Positions 44,842-53,918 are shown, counted from the stretch's first letter. The stretch is 64,000 bases of DNA from Paenalkalicoccus suaedae (GCF_006965545.2 NZ_CP041372.2:1736001-1800000); one strand, 5' to 3'. Numbers and translations: made by a program. The notes: a model not told the origin generated them from the sequence alone.

Positions 44842-46056
44842 ATGACACAGCTAAAAACGTCTTATCAGCATGGCAATGTAACGAGTAAAAACCGCTTTTT
44901 CAAATCAGCAATGAGCGAAGGGCTCGGCACGAAGGACGGTTTACCCGATAAACGACTTGAGACACTTTATCGCACGTGGGCAAATGGTGGAGCAGGGATC
45001 TTGGTCACGGGAAATGTGATGATTGATAAACGATATTTAGGCGAGCCTCGCAACGTCATATTAGAGGATGATAGACATTTGCATGCCTTTAAGCGCTGGG
45101 CTCAGGCTGGGACCGAGAACAATACAGAGCTATGGATGCAGGTGAACCATCCTGGTAAACAGGTGTTTAAAGGAGTAGCTGATGAGGCACTTGCTCCTTC
45201 TGCGATATTATTAGATTCCCCGATCGAAGCATTTTTGGCACGTCCAAGGGAAATGTCCGAAGCGGAGATCGAAGACGTAATTGCACGATTTGCCGAAACG
45301 AGCTTTCTTGCTAAACAAGCAGGCTTCACTGGCGTTCAAATTCACGGCGCTCACGGCTATTTAATTAGTCAATTTTTATCTGCGCGACATAATAAACGAG
45401 AGGACCAGTGGGGAGGACCAATTGAGAATCGCATGCGTTTGTTAATTCGCGTGTACGAGGCAATTCGAGAAAAGGTCGGAGCTGATTTCCCGATTGGTGT
45501 GAAAATAAATAGCGCAGACTTTCAACGCGATTCTTTCTCGGAGGAAGAGAGTCTGCAAGTGATTCGCAAGCTTGATGAGATAGGTATTGATCACGTGGAG
45601 ATTTCTGGTGGGACGTATGAACGACCAGCGATGACAGGCATGAAGCAGTCAACGAAAGAGCGCGAGGCTTACTTTTTACAGTTCGCTTCTTTGATTCGAG
45701 AGACAATGCAAGTGCCCCTTGCTGTCACGGGCGGATTTCGCTCTCTAAGCGGCATGAATCAAGCGCTAGGTGACGGAGTGACCGATTTTATCGGCATAGC
45801 GCGACCACTCGTCGTTTATCCAAACCTTCCTCACGATCTTATGTATGGAGGAAAAGAGTCGATTGAGCTAACTCGCAAAAAGACAGGCATCCCATTCGTA
45901 GATGATAAAGCCATGTTAGAGCTTACGTGGTATAGTCAGCAATTAGGTTATTTAGCAAAGGGTAAGCAGACAAAGCCCGACCAATCCGCGTACGCGTCTT
46001 TAGTGAAGACTATTGTCAAAAACGGAACGGAAGTGTTTCAAAAACGAAGAGGATAA
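44842..46056 (+). CDS. old-yellow-enzyme family NADH:flavin oxidoreductase
   Basis: A 404-residue FMN TIM-barrel reductase of the OYE family, similar to B. subtilis YqiG. Visible features are GGAGILVTGNVMID, MQVNHPGKQ, the barrel motif GFTGVQIHGAHGYLISQFLS with His acting on the enone oxygen, RHNKREDQWGGPIENR (FMN/substrate loop), and TGGFRS and GIARPLV for FMN phosphate. Such enzymes reduce activated alkenes, nitroaromatics or quinones. ATG 44842 has GGAGG 6 bases upstream. It is probably co-transcribed with the C45 hydrolase. Confidence 0.9.
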   Translation: MTQLKTSYQHGNVTSKNRFFKSAMSEGLGTKDGLPDKRLETLYRTWANGGAGILVTGNVMIDKRYLGEPRNVILEDDRHLHAFKRWAQAGTENNTELWMQVNHPGKQVFKGVADEALAPSAILLDSPIEAFLARPREMSEAEIEDVIARFAETSFLAKQAGFTGVQIHGAHGYLISQFLSARHNKREDQWGGPIENRMRLLIRVYEAIREKVGADFPIGVKINSADFQRDSFSEEESLQVIRKLDEIGIDHVEISGGTYERPAMTGMKQSTKEREAYFLQFASLIRETMQVPLAVTGGFRSLSGMNQALGDGVTDFIGIARPLVVYPNLPHDLMYGGKESIELTRKKTGIPFVDDKAMLELTWYSQQLGYLAKGKQTKPDQSAYASLVKTIVKNGTEVFQKRRG

Positions 46057-46068
46057 GGATAAATGTGG

Positions 46069-46095
46069 CAGGGGCTTCGGGCTCCTGTTTTTTTA
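46069..46095 (+). terminator. intrinsic terminator after the OYE gene
   Basis: Stem CAGGGGC / GCTCCTG with a TTCGG loop, followed by a T run. Confidence 0.85.
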
Positions 46096-46136
46096 TGTTA
46101 CGATAGAATCTCAATAGAAGGGAGATGTTTACTTTT

Positions 46137-46664
46137 ATGGGAGAACTAAATAAACAAGTTATAGTAATGGAGCATCGTGAAGAGTGGCAGCGTGATTTTG
46201 AGAATGCGAAGGAACAGATTAGTAAAGCAACTGGCATCCATGCAATTGAGCATATAGGGAGCACAGCCTTACAGGATATTGTTGCAAAGCCTATCATCGA
46301 CATACTAGTAGGGATAGAAAATATAGAAGAAGTGGACGAGAAGTTATTTAAACAGTTCAAAGAAGTGGGCTTCTATCGATTAAGAGTGAAGCGTCCTAAT
46401 GAGATCGTCCTTGCAGCTTTTGAAGACGAGACGTTGCAAGTTAAAACCCACTTTGTACATCTAGTTACCTATGAAGGCGAGCTCTGGAAGGATCTTCTCT
46501 TCTTTAGAGATACGCTACGTAATAATCGTGACCTACGTTTAACGTACGAAACGATCAAGAAGGATAGCATGGCTATTGAAGGGATGGAGATAGGAGAGTA
46601 TACAAATCGAAAAGAGGCTTTTGTGAAAGGTATTTATGCGATGCGGCGTGAAGGTAATAAGTAG
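46137..46664 (+). CDS. GrpB (UPF0157) family protein, nucleotidyltransferase-like
   Basis: A 175-residue protein of the GrpB/UPF0157 family, which shares the nucleotidyltransferase fold. Typical segments are REEWQRDFENAKEQI, AIEHIGSTALQDIVAKPIIDILVGI (the HIGSTA and PxIDIxV signatures with the acidic residues) and THFVHLV, then LFFRDTLRNN. Function is unproven in the family; RNA or CoA-related transfer has been proposed. ATG 46137 is used; ATG 46125 in frame lies directly against the GGGAG site. The downstream spacer holds a 21-bp-period repeat array. Confidence 0.85.
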   Translation: MGELNKQVIVMEHREEWQRDFENAKEQISKATGIHAIEHIGSTALQDIVAKPIIDILVGIENIEEVDEKLFKQFKEVGFYRLRVKRPNEIVLAAFEDETLQVKTHFVHLVTYEGELWKDLLFFRDTLRNNRDLRLTYETIKKDSMAIEGMEIGEYTNRKEAFVKGIYAMRREGNK

Positions 46665-46671
46665 AAGGGTG

Positions 46672-46866
46672 CGGTCATTAGTGGCTTACTTGCGGTCAAT
46701 AACGGCAAGTTGGCGATCAATAGTAGACATCGTCCGGTCAATAGTAGAAGGTGCGGTCAATAGTGAAGCTCGATCGGTCAATAGCAAAAGGTGCGATCAA
46801 TAACGACAGGTTGGCGTTCAATAGCAGCCCTCTCACGGTCAATAGTGACACGCTCCCAATCAACAG
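46672..46866 (+). repeat. 21-bp-period array, CGGTCAATAG type
   Basis: Ten words of the form CGGTCAATAG begin at 46672, 46693, 46714, 46735, 46754, 46775, 46794, 46815, 46836 and 46857. Steps are 21 bases except two of 19. Variants include CGATCAATAG and CGTTCAATAG; the last (CAATCAACAG) is the most degenerate. The array begins just after the GrpB-like stop codon and precedes the leftward hydrolase terminator. The ORF seen through it has no support. Confidence 0.88.
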
Positions 46867-46978
46867 CCGAACCAACAAATATTTATCAGCGCAACTGGCG
46901 CAGCACCATTATCATTAACACTCTATTACTACATACTCAACGTCAAAATTACTTGAGACTTCGCTTTCTATCTAAATA

Positions 46979-47016
46979 TAAAAGGCTGGACTCCGGAATC
47001 ACTTCCGGCCAGCCTC
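46979..47016 (-). terminator. terminator of the alpha/beta hydrolase gene
   Basis: Hairpin AGGCTGG-CCGGAA against TTCCGG-CCAGCCT with one bulge; on the minus strand it is followed by TTTTATATTTA. Confidence 0.82.
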
Positions 47017-47036
47017 TCTATTCAAAACTTTACACA

Positions 47037-47870
47037 TTACCCCGCATACTTTTTCACCGTTTCCAAAAGCTCCTTGCTACTTAAAATGCTATTATGATCC
47101 GCACCTTCAGCAATTGTCACGTCTCTTCCGACAGAGCTAGTCCAATACGTCGTTAGGAGCTCGGGATGAACAATTTGATCAAATCTGCCAACTAATACGG
47201 TGGAATGATCTAATGGAACAGAAGGTATTTTAGCCGGATTCTCGATAAAGCGAGAGATCATGAGTCTAAAGCTCAGTTTTTTAACCGAGGTTTTTGAATT
47301 TACATCATAAGGCACCTTGCGATGAGGGATTTCAACAACTGTTGTTGTGTGGAACAATGGTAGCTTTAGTCGATCTAAAATGCCTATTGCCATGACCTTA
47401 TTATAATATACCGTGTACGTCATGTCTTCTGGTCGATCCTGCTCTTCCTCTTTATAAAACGTATTTAAAGCTGGATGGAAGAATGGGGCGGTGAAGATGG
47501 TGTGCTTTAATCGCGTGTCATTATACGTAGACAAATATCTTAATAAGTTACCAGAGCCCATTGAGTGACCGATTGCGATGACATTCGTGTAGCGGTTATA
47601 TAAATACGTTAATAGGTCGTGAATATCGGAGTCAAATTGACCTTTCTTTTTTAAATCTCCAACTGGAGCATCATCATAACCTCTTAAAATAGGCATATAA
47701 CAGTCTACGTTCGCTTTTTCAGAAATAATGGTAGAGGCCGTATCCCATGCATCCATCTCACTCGTAACGCCATGAATACATAGCACGGCGGTGTTAGTAA
47801 ATTCTTTCGCCTGTTTATAGTAAAGGGGTAGGCTCTTTTTATCTGAGTATTTAAAGGTAATATCTCTCAT
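47037..47870 (-). CDS. alpha/beta hydrolase
   Basis: A 277-residue serine hydrolase of the monoacylglycerol lipase/esterase type. The nucleophile elbow is IGHSMGSGN, the oxyanion strand is VLCIHGVTSEMDAWD, the acid is probably the Asp of VLVGRFDQIVHPE and the His lies in EGADHNSIL. A hydrophobic-basic lid segment sits around residues 130-200. The substrate is unknown. ATG 47870 with GGAGG 6 bases upstream is preferred to the longer form to 47915. No signal peptide. Confidence 0.85.
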   Translation of the reverse strand: MRDITFKYSDKKSLPLYYKQAKEFTNTAVLCIHGVTSEMDAWDTASTIISEKANVDCYMPILRGYDDAPVGDLKKKGQFDSDIHDLLTYLYNRYTNVIAIGHSMGSGNLLRYLSTYNDTRLKHTIFTAPFFHPALNTFYKEEEQDRPEDMTYTVYYNKVMAIGILDRLKLPLFHTTTVVEIPHRKVPYDVNSKTSVKKLSFRLMISRFIENPAKIPSVPLDHSTVLVGRFDQIVHPELLTTYWTSSVGRDVTIAEGADHNSILSSKELLETVKKYAG

Positions 47871-47995
47871 ATGTGACCTCCATCTCTGAGTTATATTGAG
47901 TATAACGTGCGTCATCTAAAATACAAAATGGTTTAACTTATCAAAAAAACGTGAATAGGAGATAATGTACTAACAATTAGAGGAGTGAATAATTC

Positions 47996-48418
47996 ATGGC
48001 AGACGTAGTATTTTCAACAAAAGCAACAGCAAATGGTGGCCGCGAAGGTCACGTAAAATCAGATAATGGTGTAATTGATGTAAAGCTTCAAATGCCAAAG
48101 GGAAATGATATTCCTCAAGATGCATCAAACCCAGAGCAACTATTCGCAGCAGGGTATTCTTCTTGCTACGATGGCGCATTAAACCTAATGGCATCAAAAA
48201 GCAAAAAGGATATTAGCTCAACAACTACTGCAGAAGTAAGCCTCATTAAAGATGAATCCGATGGTGGATTTAAAATTGGTGTCGTGCTTCACGTAGACGT
48301 TAAAGGAGTTTCACAAGAGGAAGCAGAAGAGTTAGCGCACAAAGCGCACGAATTCTGCCCGTACTCAAAAGCAACACGAGGCAATATCGACTTAGAGTTA
48401 AAAGTAACTGGTGAATAA
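47996..48418 (+). CDS. ohr: organic hydroperoxide resistance protein (Ohr)
   Basis: A 140-residue OsmC/Ohr-family thiol peroxidase that reduces lipid and organic peroxides. Peroxidatic Cys57 (GYSSCYDGAL) and resolving Cys121 (HEFCPYSKATRGN) are both present, with Arg16 in the GGREGHV active-site segment. Ohr is recycled by lipoylated proteins, and odhB at the start of the window makes such a carrier, though no direct link is implied. AGAGGAGTG precedes the ATG and a terminator follows. I could not find a convincing OhrR operator. Confidence 0.95.
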   Translation: MADVVFSTKATANGGREGHVKSDNGVIDVKLQMPKGNDIPQDASNPEQLFAAGYSSCYDGALNLMASKSKKDISSTTTAEVSLIKDESDGGFKIGVVLHVDVKGVSQEEAEELAHKAHEFCPYSKATRGNIDLELKVTGE

Positions 48419-48428
48419 TAGATAGTTT

Positions 48429-48471
48429 AAAGCTGGTACAGATCATACAATGGTCTGTGCCAGCTTTTTTA
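48429..48471 (+). terminator. intrinsic terminator after ohr
   Basis: A long stem AAAGCTGGTACAGA / TCTGTGCCAGCTTT followed by TTTT. Confidence 0.9.
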
Positions 48472-48616
48472 AGTGTACGTTTTTATAATGCGAGATTATC
48501 ATAGTACTAATAGATCAATATTTTGAATAATGAATGGATAGATAGCTTCAATTAATGAATAAAAAATAGGAGCGGATCTTAAATAATAATATTATATGAA
48601 GGGAGATGTTTAATAG

Positions 48617-49359
48617 ATGACTAAGATTGATTTAACTATTTACACCTCAAAACAATTTAATTCTCAAGACATAGCAGAAAAATTCGTAGAACTATTAGAG
48701 AAATATAACTTGGTTCCTGAAAAATTGGGTACCTTTGAACCATTAAAAGTAGCTTACTCCCCAGATACATTTATACAACTATGGACAGATGAATCGGACG
48801 GTTGCTATGAGGAAGGAGTAGGGATGGTTGGTAAAGCTGGCATATTACTCGCTAAATCGAAAAATCCACCTTATCACTTTGGTATGACTTGGTGGAATTG
48901 TCCCAATATGCCCAAGATTAATCATATTGGGTTCATATTCGCAATTAAAACATTTAGAAGTTTCGAGAAGCAAATAGTGAATTTATTTAAAGAATTAATT
49001 GTTTATTTGATGCTTTATATGCGTACATCACTCACTTGACCCCATTAGACCGTCAGCATGTAACAGGTACACTAATGACGAGGCTACCAGGAGTGTTTTG
49101 GTGCAATTACTTCGGTAAAAAATATGTTGATTTCTTTCAGGAAAATACAATTAAATCTTTTCCATGGTTTCAACTAGAAAACCTTTCAGATGGAATATTA
49201 ACATTTTTATCGGAAAGTCCATTAGATAAAATAGTAAAAGATGATAATCTTGAAATACAGGCGAAAAAACACTTAGGGAAAGACTCATTTGGGGATTCAG
49301 AGGAATATAAAAAGGACCCTATGGGACTACAAATTAAAAGAACGCCTTTTCGTATTTAA
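48617..49359 (+). pseudogene. frameshifted immunity-like gene
   Basis: Two ORFs in different frames, 48617-49039 and 49036-49359, look like one gene. The first ends in YLMLYMRTSLT, which has no sensible continuation. Reading the second frame backwards across the join gives LFDALYAYITHLTPLDRQHV, a good uninterrupted continuation. A single-base insertion or deletion near 48990-49010 therefore splits the protein of about 247 residues. Features such as QLWTDESDGCYEEG and FGMTWWNCPN, and the AT-rich setting, recall polymorphic-toxin immunity proteins (Imm52-like is a weak guess). GGGAG precedes the start. It could also be a sequencing error. Confidence 0.65.
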
Positions 49360-49782
49360 TCGTGTAAGGCTCCTGTTCGGTTCATTTAAAAAGTAAATAA
49401 TACTGATAAATACCAGCTTTTGAATCAACAAATATATTTAATTGAATTGACTTAGAGTAATAAATATTATGAAATAGACATTTTATTTTCAGACAGTGTG
49501 AAGAAGGGTATTTTTCCAATTCTCTTAGGAAGTGGATTCAGATAAAATATATTACTTAAATTTACAAAGCAATTAAACGTAAAACTCACATTGAATTGTT
49601 AAAGTATTTATTAAAGCATAAGTACTTAAGTTATTAAACCGTCGTATAAGATGGTTTGATTAGAAACTAAGTAATTATTAATTAGTCTCCTTCTCAATTA
49701 AAGAAAAAATCAGTTTAGCTATGAGTCTAGTTCTTCAAATATATATTAATTTTCAGGGCAATAAGAAAGAGGTTTATCTAAC
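49360..49782. other. AT-rich gap of 423 bases
   Basis: I see no supported ORF, terminator or repeat; base composition is clearly more AT-rich than the flanking core genes. Confidence 0.5.
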
Positions 49783-50151
49783 ATGAATAGGCAAACATTT
49801 ATTACATACTTTTTAACTCGTTTTCCAGAGTATAAAGGTGCTTATAAGCAACACTTAGAAGATTATGATGACTTGCTACTTCATGTATTTTTAGGGGATA
49901 CAATAAATGAGAGGTTGCAGGAACTATTCGATGCAGATAAGGATGAGATGGGCGAATTACAACAGATCTTTACTTTGTTAGAGAAGATGTCGGTTGAGGG
50001 AGATTTAGATATTCAAGAGGTTTTATCGGTAACAATTCTAGCAAGACTTGGTGATGATAAAGATCATTTAAAAAAGTCATACAGGCTAATGGGGGATAAT
50101 ACTAAAATAGCTTCTGATGAAATTGAGAGATACTGGGGTAGAATCAAATAA
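49783..50151 (+). CDS. small acidic hypothetical protein, immunity-like
   Basis: A 122-residue soluble acidic protein (MNRQTFITYFLTRFPEYKGA at the start). It is mostly helical by composition, without Cys or membrane segment. Size, charge and placement beside a decayed immunity-like gene suggest a contact- or polymorphic-toxin immunity protein, but no motif proves it and no toxin is present in the window. AAAGAGG lies upstream of the ATG. AT-rich codon use differs from the adjacent msr genes. Confidence 0.55.
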   Translation: MNRQTFITYFLTRFPEYKGAYKQHLEDYDDLLLHVFLGDTINERLQELFDADKDEMGELQQIFTLLEKMSVEGDLDIQEVLSVTILARLGDDKDHLKKSYRLMGDNTKIASDEIERYWGRIK

Positions 50152-50288
50152 GAGAACTTAACCTTGAGGGTATATTAAACGAACAATTTATTCTTAACCA
50201 TATGTAAAATTCTCAAATCCGAGCACCTTTTAAGTGTTTTACTCGTTAGCTTATTATAATGAGAGTATAAATCCGCGGAGGTGTTAAC

Positions 50289-51443
50289 GTGAAAAAATTT
50301 ACGATTATTACGACGTTAATCGTTTTTTCCGTGTTAGGCGTTATCTTTATTCCGATCGTCTATGATTACTTTACTGCAAGATCCTATGGCAGTGAGCCAT
50401 TAGAACTCGCTGAGAATGATTATAGAGAAGTAGCAACATTTGCCGGAGGGTGCTTCTGGTGTATGGAGCCTCCTTTCGAAAAGCTCGAGGGAGTAGATGA
50501 TGCTGTATCCGGATATATTGGCGGTGAAGAAGAGAATCCAGCCTATGATGACGTAGCTTCAGGTAATACAGGACATGTAGAAGCTGTTCAGGTGATTTAC
50601 GATCCATCGATCGTATCCTATGAAGATCTTGTACAGATCTTTTGGAGACAGATTAACCCAATGGATGATGAGGGGCAATTTGTAGATAGAGGCTTCCAAT
50701 ATACAACTGGTATTTTTTATCACAGTGATGAGCAGCGAGAGATTGCCGAGGCTTCATTAGAAGAATTAGATGCTTCCGGTAGATTCCCTGAACCAATCGT
50801 GACGCCAATTAATGAAGCGACAACGTTCTATCAGGCAGAGGACTATCATCAAAACTTTTATCTCGAAAACTCTGTACGTTATGACTTTTACCGAGCTAAC
50901 TCAGGCCGAGATGATTTCTTAGATGAGTACTGGGGCGAGGATCGCGAGTACGAAGTAGCAGCACCAGATAGCGGAGAAATTGCCTCTTGGAGACAGTATG
51001 AGAAAGAGTCAGAGGAAGAGCTTCGCGAGAGACTGACAGATATTCAGTTTGATGTGACTCAAAATGATGCGACTGAACCTGCGTTTCAAAATGAATATTG
51101 GAGAAACTATGAAGACGGTATCTATGTCGATATCGTCTCAGGGGAGCCACTATTTTCTTCCACACACATGTATGACTCAGAGACTGGCTGGCCAAGCTTT
51201 ACACAGCCAATTATGGAAGAAACGATCGTAGAAACAACGGATTGGAAGCTTTTTTACCCTAGAACGGAAATAAGAAGTAAGTACGCTGATTCCCACGTCG
51301 GGCACGTGTTTAATGATGGTCCGGAGCCGACAGGACTTCGCTATTGTATGAACTCGGCGGCGATGCAGTTTATTCCGCTCGAAGAGATGGAAGACAGCGG
51401 CTACGGCGAATTTCTCTATTTATTTGACGAAACAAACAACTAG
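50289..51443 (+). CDS. msrAB: membrane-anchored bifunctional methionine sulfoxide reductase MsrAB
   Basis: A 384-residue fusion that reduces both S- and R-methionine sulfoxide. An N-terminal uncleaved signal anchor (residues 3-24) places the enzyme outside the membrane. The MsrA domain has catalytic Cys55 in GGCFWCM; the MsrB domain has catalytic Cys353 in RYCMNSAAM and the typical ETGWPSF and [11 protein letters not shown] segments. The structural zinc CxxC pairs of many MsrB proteins are absent. The outer domains are very acidic, fitting high salt or high pH outside. The GTG start has GGAGGTG upstream. A cytoplasmic msrA follows 42 bases later. Confidence 0.94.
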   Translation: MKKFTIITTLIVFSVLGVIFIPIVYDYFTARSYGSEPLELAENDYREVATFAGGCFWCMEPPFEKLEGVDDAVSGYIGGEEENPAYDDVASGNTGHVEAVQVIYDPSIVSYEDLVQIFWRQINPMDDEGQFVDRGFQYTTGIFYHSDEQREIAEASLEELDASGRFPEPIVTPINEATTFYQAEDYHQNFYLENSVRYDFYRANSGRDDFLDEYWGEDREYEVAAPDSGEIASWRQYEKESEEELRERLTDIQFDVTQNDATEPAFQNEYWRNYEDGIYVDIVSGEPLFSSTHMYDSETGWPSFTQPIMEETIVETTDWKLFYPRTEIRSKYADSHVGHVFNDGPEPTGLRYCMNSAAMQFIPLEEMEDSGYGEFLYLFDETNN

Positions 51444-51485
51444 CACGTATTATTTACTGTATTACTGAATTAAAGGATGACGCAT

Positions 51486-52007
51486 ATGACAACTCAACTC
51501 GCAACATTCGCAGGTGGCTGCTTTTGGTGTATGGTAAAGCCGTTTGACGAGCAACCAGGCATCATTTCTGTTCGCTCGGGCTATACTGGTGGATCTGTCA
51601 AAGATCCTACGTATCAACAGGTCAAATCTGGTGAATCCGGACATTACGAAGCAGTACAAATTACGTTCGATCCCGAGCTTTTTCCTTACGAAAAATTAGT
51701 AACGCTCTATTGGCAACAAATCGATCCAACGGACGATGGCGGACAATTTATTGACCGAGGTAGCCAGTACCGTACCGCTATTTTTTATCACAATGAGGAG
51801 CAAAAGCAAGTGGCAGAAGTTTCTAAGGTTAAAATGGAGCAAGAAGGTCCGTTTAAGGATCCGATCGTCACACAAGTGCTTGAAGCTTCTACATTTTATG
51901 AAGCAGAAGAAGAGCACCAAAAGTTTTATAAGAAAAATCCTGAAAAGTACAAGCAGGAACAAGAAGAATCGGGACGAAAAGATTTTATTACCTCCCATTG
52001 GGAATAA
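51486..52007 (+). CDS. msrA: peptide methionine sulfoxide reductase MsrA
   Basis: A 173-residue soluble MsrA that reduces methionine S-sulfoxide. Catalytic Cys12 is in FAGGCFWCM, and the family blocks SGYTGGSVKDPTYQQV, SGHYEAVQITFDP, FWQQIDPTDDGGQF-like YWQQIDPTDDGGQF and FYEAEEEHQKFY are all visible. ATG 51486 has AAAGGA 8 bases upstream, better placed than for ATG 51477. It has no signal peptide, so it covers the cytoplasm while the upstream MsrAB covers the outside. A terminator follows. Confidence 0.94.
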   Translation: MTTQLATFAGGCFWCMVKPFDEQPGIISVRSGYTGGSVKDPTYQQVKSGESGHYEAVQITFDPELFPYEKLVTLYWQQIDPTDDGGQFIDRGSQYRTAIFYHNEEQKQVAEVSKVKMEQEGPFKDPIVTQVLEASTFYEAEEEHQKFYKKNPEKYKQEQEESGRKDFITSHWE

Positions 52008-52012
52008 TAGAG

Positions 52013-52048
52013 ACGTGCTAAGGGTATTTACCTTTAGCACGTTTTTTT
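52013..52048 (+). terminator. intrinsic terminator after msrA
   Basis: Stem ACGTGCTAAGGG / CCTTTAGCACGT followed by seven T residues. Confidence 0.9.
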
Positions 52049-52064
52049 AGAAAGGATGAGACTC

Positions 52065-52907
52065 ATGGAAAAATTAACGAAAGAGCTCGAGGCGCATAAC
52101 ATCGAAACATTTACCATTGTACATAAAAATGAACGCGTTTTTACTTTTGGAGAGGGCAAGCTAGACGAGCTTCATCAAGTGAACTCCATATCTAAATCTA
52201 TTTTAGGAATTCTCATTTACCTTGCGCGCGAGGAAGGACATATCGATTCGCTTAACGATCCTGTTCACACCTATGTAAAAGAGGCTGTTGGCACGCCTGT
52301 AGAAAAAGTGACGATCAATGATCTTCTAACGATGACTGCGGGGTACACGGAAGCTCAGTGGAGGGAGACACTTCAATCAGCGGAATACCTTCAGCATATT
52401 TTAACGCTTGATCGCGATGAGTCCGCTACGTTTGCGTACAATAACGTCTGCTCCTACTTGCTTGCAGTGGTTTTAGACCGCGCAACTGGCGATGCTGCGG
52501 AGTTCTTTACAAGCACACTTAAAGATCCACTCGATCTTCATGCCACTTGGGAAAAGACAGACGAAGGTGTGCTCCTTGGTGGCTATGGACTTCGCATCTC
52601 GGCGAATTCTTTGACGAAGCTAGTAAAAGAACTTAAGAGCTACACGTTTTTTGATGAGTTAATGAAGCCACGAGTCGATTCTGGTATACGAAATCAGCAA
52701 TACGCGCATCACTGGTGGGTAAGTAAGGGAACGTCACGTCAGCCAATTATTTATTATGCGGCAGGGCGGAAGGGGAAGTTTATCTTTCTAATACCTGAGC
52801 GGGAGATCGAGGTTATTTGCACAGTGACGATGGAAAATGATCTGGTACCTTTCCAATGGTTACTTAAATATTTGCTTCCAAATAAAATGTTTGCAAAAAC
52901 TGAATAA
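52065..52907 (+). CDS. serine hydrolase of the beta-lactamase/PBP4* family
   Basis: A 280-residue class C beta-lactamase-like protein. The SxxK motif is SISK (Ser41, Lys44), the YxN-type motif is AYNNVCSYLL, and the later HHWWVSKG may supply the third element. There is no signal peptide, so it is probably cytoplasmic and an esterase or peptidase rather than a periplasmic lactamase. Start ATG 52065 follows AAAGGATGAG; a nearer ATG at 52056 is less well spaced. Between a terminator and the mhqO-like promoter, so monocistronic. Confidence 0.8.
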   Translation: MEKLTKELEAHNIETFTIVHKNERVFTFGEGKLDELHQVNSISKSILGILIYLAREEGHIDSLNDPVHTYVKEAVGTPVEKVTINDLLTMTAGYTEAQWRETLQSAEYLQHILTLDRDESATFAYNNVCSYLLAVVLDRATGDAAEFFTSTLKDPLDLHATWEKTDEGVLLGGYGLRISANSLTKLVKELKSYTFFDELMKPRVDSGIRNQQYAHHWWVSKGTSRQPIIYYAAGRKGKFIFLIPEREIEVICTVTMENDLVPFQWLLKYLLPNKMFAKTE

Positions 52908-52919
52908 AGGATATATACT
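52891..52919 (+). promoter_or_regulatory. sigma-A promoter of the mhqO-like gene
   Basis: TTGCAA, 17-base spacer and TATACT, 32 bases before the dioxygenase start and overlapping the end of the preceding gene. Confidence 0.7.
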
Positions 52920-52934
52920 TATTAAAAGTAAGTA
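52916..52934 (+). promoter_or_regulatory. candidate repressor operator
   Basis: Inverted repeat TACTTA, 7 bases, TAAGTA. It overlaps the -10 box and the predicted start, as expected for a MarR-type repressor, but it does not resemble the B. subtilis MhqR site. Confidence 0.45.
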
Positions 52935-52951
52935 ACTATGGAGGTGTTAGT

Positions 52952-53905
52952 GTGAAAGCTCTTAAGGGAATTCACCACGTGTCAGCGTTAACAGCAAAAG
53001 CAAAAGAAAATGTGCACTTTTATACAGAAGTATTAGGAATGAGATTAGTAAAGAAAACAGTCAATCAGGATGATACAAGTATGTACCATCTTTTCTATGC
53101 CGATGAAAAAGGAAATCCAGGAACGGACTTAACCTTCTTTGAAATTCCGCAAGCAGGCAGAACGTATCCAGGAACAGGCAGCATTAGCCAAACCTCACTA
53201 CGAGTAAAAGACGACGCGACTCTCGACTATTGGGTGAAGCGTTTTGACGAGAATGACATCAAGCATTCTGGCATCATCGACAAATTCGGTAGAAAGACAA
53301 TCGAATTTACGGACTTTGAAGAACAGCGTTTAGCGCTTGTTTCTGACGAGACGAATGAAGGTGTCGCTGCTGGAACTCCGTGGGAGCACAGCCCAGTCGA
53401 TCGTGAGAAAGGAATTATGGGCCTCGGTCCAGTTCGATTAACTGTCGCCAAGCCGGAGAAAACGCATAACGTGCTAACAGAAGTGCTAGGTTTTGAAAAT
53501 ATCGGCACCTATGAGCATGATGGGAAGACAGTCACCGTATTTAGCGTTGGAGAAGGTGGCACAGGTGCAGAAGTTCACGTCGAAGCATCCGAAGAAACAC
53601 GTGAGCGCCCTGGTCGAGGTAGCGTCCATCACGTCGCATTCCGAGTGGAAGATGAAGAAGAACTCCGCAAATGGGTCTCCTTTATCACGGAAAAAGGGTA
53701 CGCAAACTCCGGCTTTGTGGAGCGCTACTACTTTAAATCCCTCTATTTCCGCGAGCCAAATGGCATTTTATACGAGCTCGCTACAGATGGACCAGGCTTT
53801 GAGAGCGACGAGCCATTTGATACATTAGGCGAAAAATTAGCGTTACCACCATACTTCGAATCTCAACGAGAAGAAATCGAAGCAAAACTAAAGCCGATTA
53901 AATAG
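52952..53905 (+). CDS. mhqO: VOC-family ring-cleaving dioxygenase (MhqO/YkcA-like)
   Basis: A 317-residue vicinal-oxygen-chelate enzyme with two tandem VOC modules. The metal ligands are the first His in GIHHVSAL, the His in SVHHVAFRV and the Glu in ILYELATDGPGF. In B. subtilis the paralogous mhq genes are induced by quinones and aromatic electrophiles, and the products cleave thiol-adducted or aromatic ring compounds. GTG start with GGAGGTG upstream. Its own promoter carries an overlapping inverted repeat, so it is likely repressor controlled. Confidence 0.88.
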   Translation: MKALKGIHHVSALTAKAKENVHFYTEVLGMRLVKKTVNQDDTSMYHLFYADEKGNPGTDLTFFEIPQAGRTYPGTGSISQTSLRVKDDATLDYWVKRFDENDIKHSGIIDKFGRKTIEFTDFEEQRLALVSDETNEGVAAGTPWEHSPVDREKGIMGLGPVRLTVAKPEKTHNVLTEVLGFENIGTYEHDGKTVTVFSVGEGGTGAEVHVEASEETRERPGRGSVHHVAFRVEDEEELRKWVSFITEKGYANSGFVERYYFKSLYFREPNGILYELATDGPGFESDEPFDTLGEKLALPPYFESQREEIEAKLKPIK

Positions 53906-53918
53906 GATACGTTGGAAG

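Noticed and set aside
46791-47084. 97-residue rightward ORF
   Set aside because: It runs through a repeat array and a terminator hairpin into the opposite gene, with no ribosome binding site.
47916-47995. OhrR operator before ohr
   Set aside because: I looked for a palindrome with TACAATT-like arms; only loose AT-rich matches are present.
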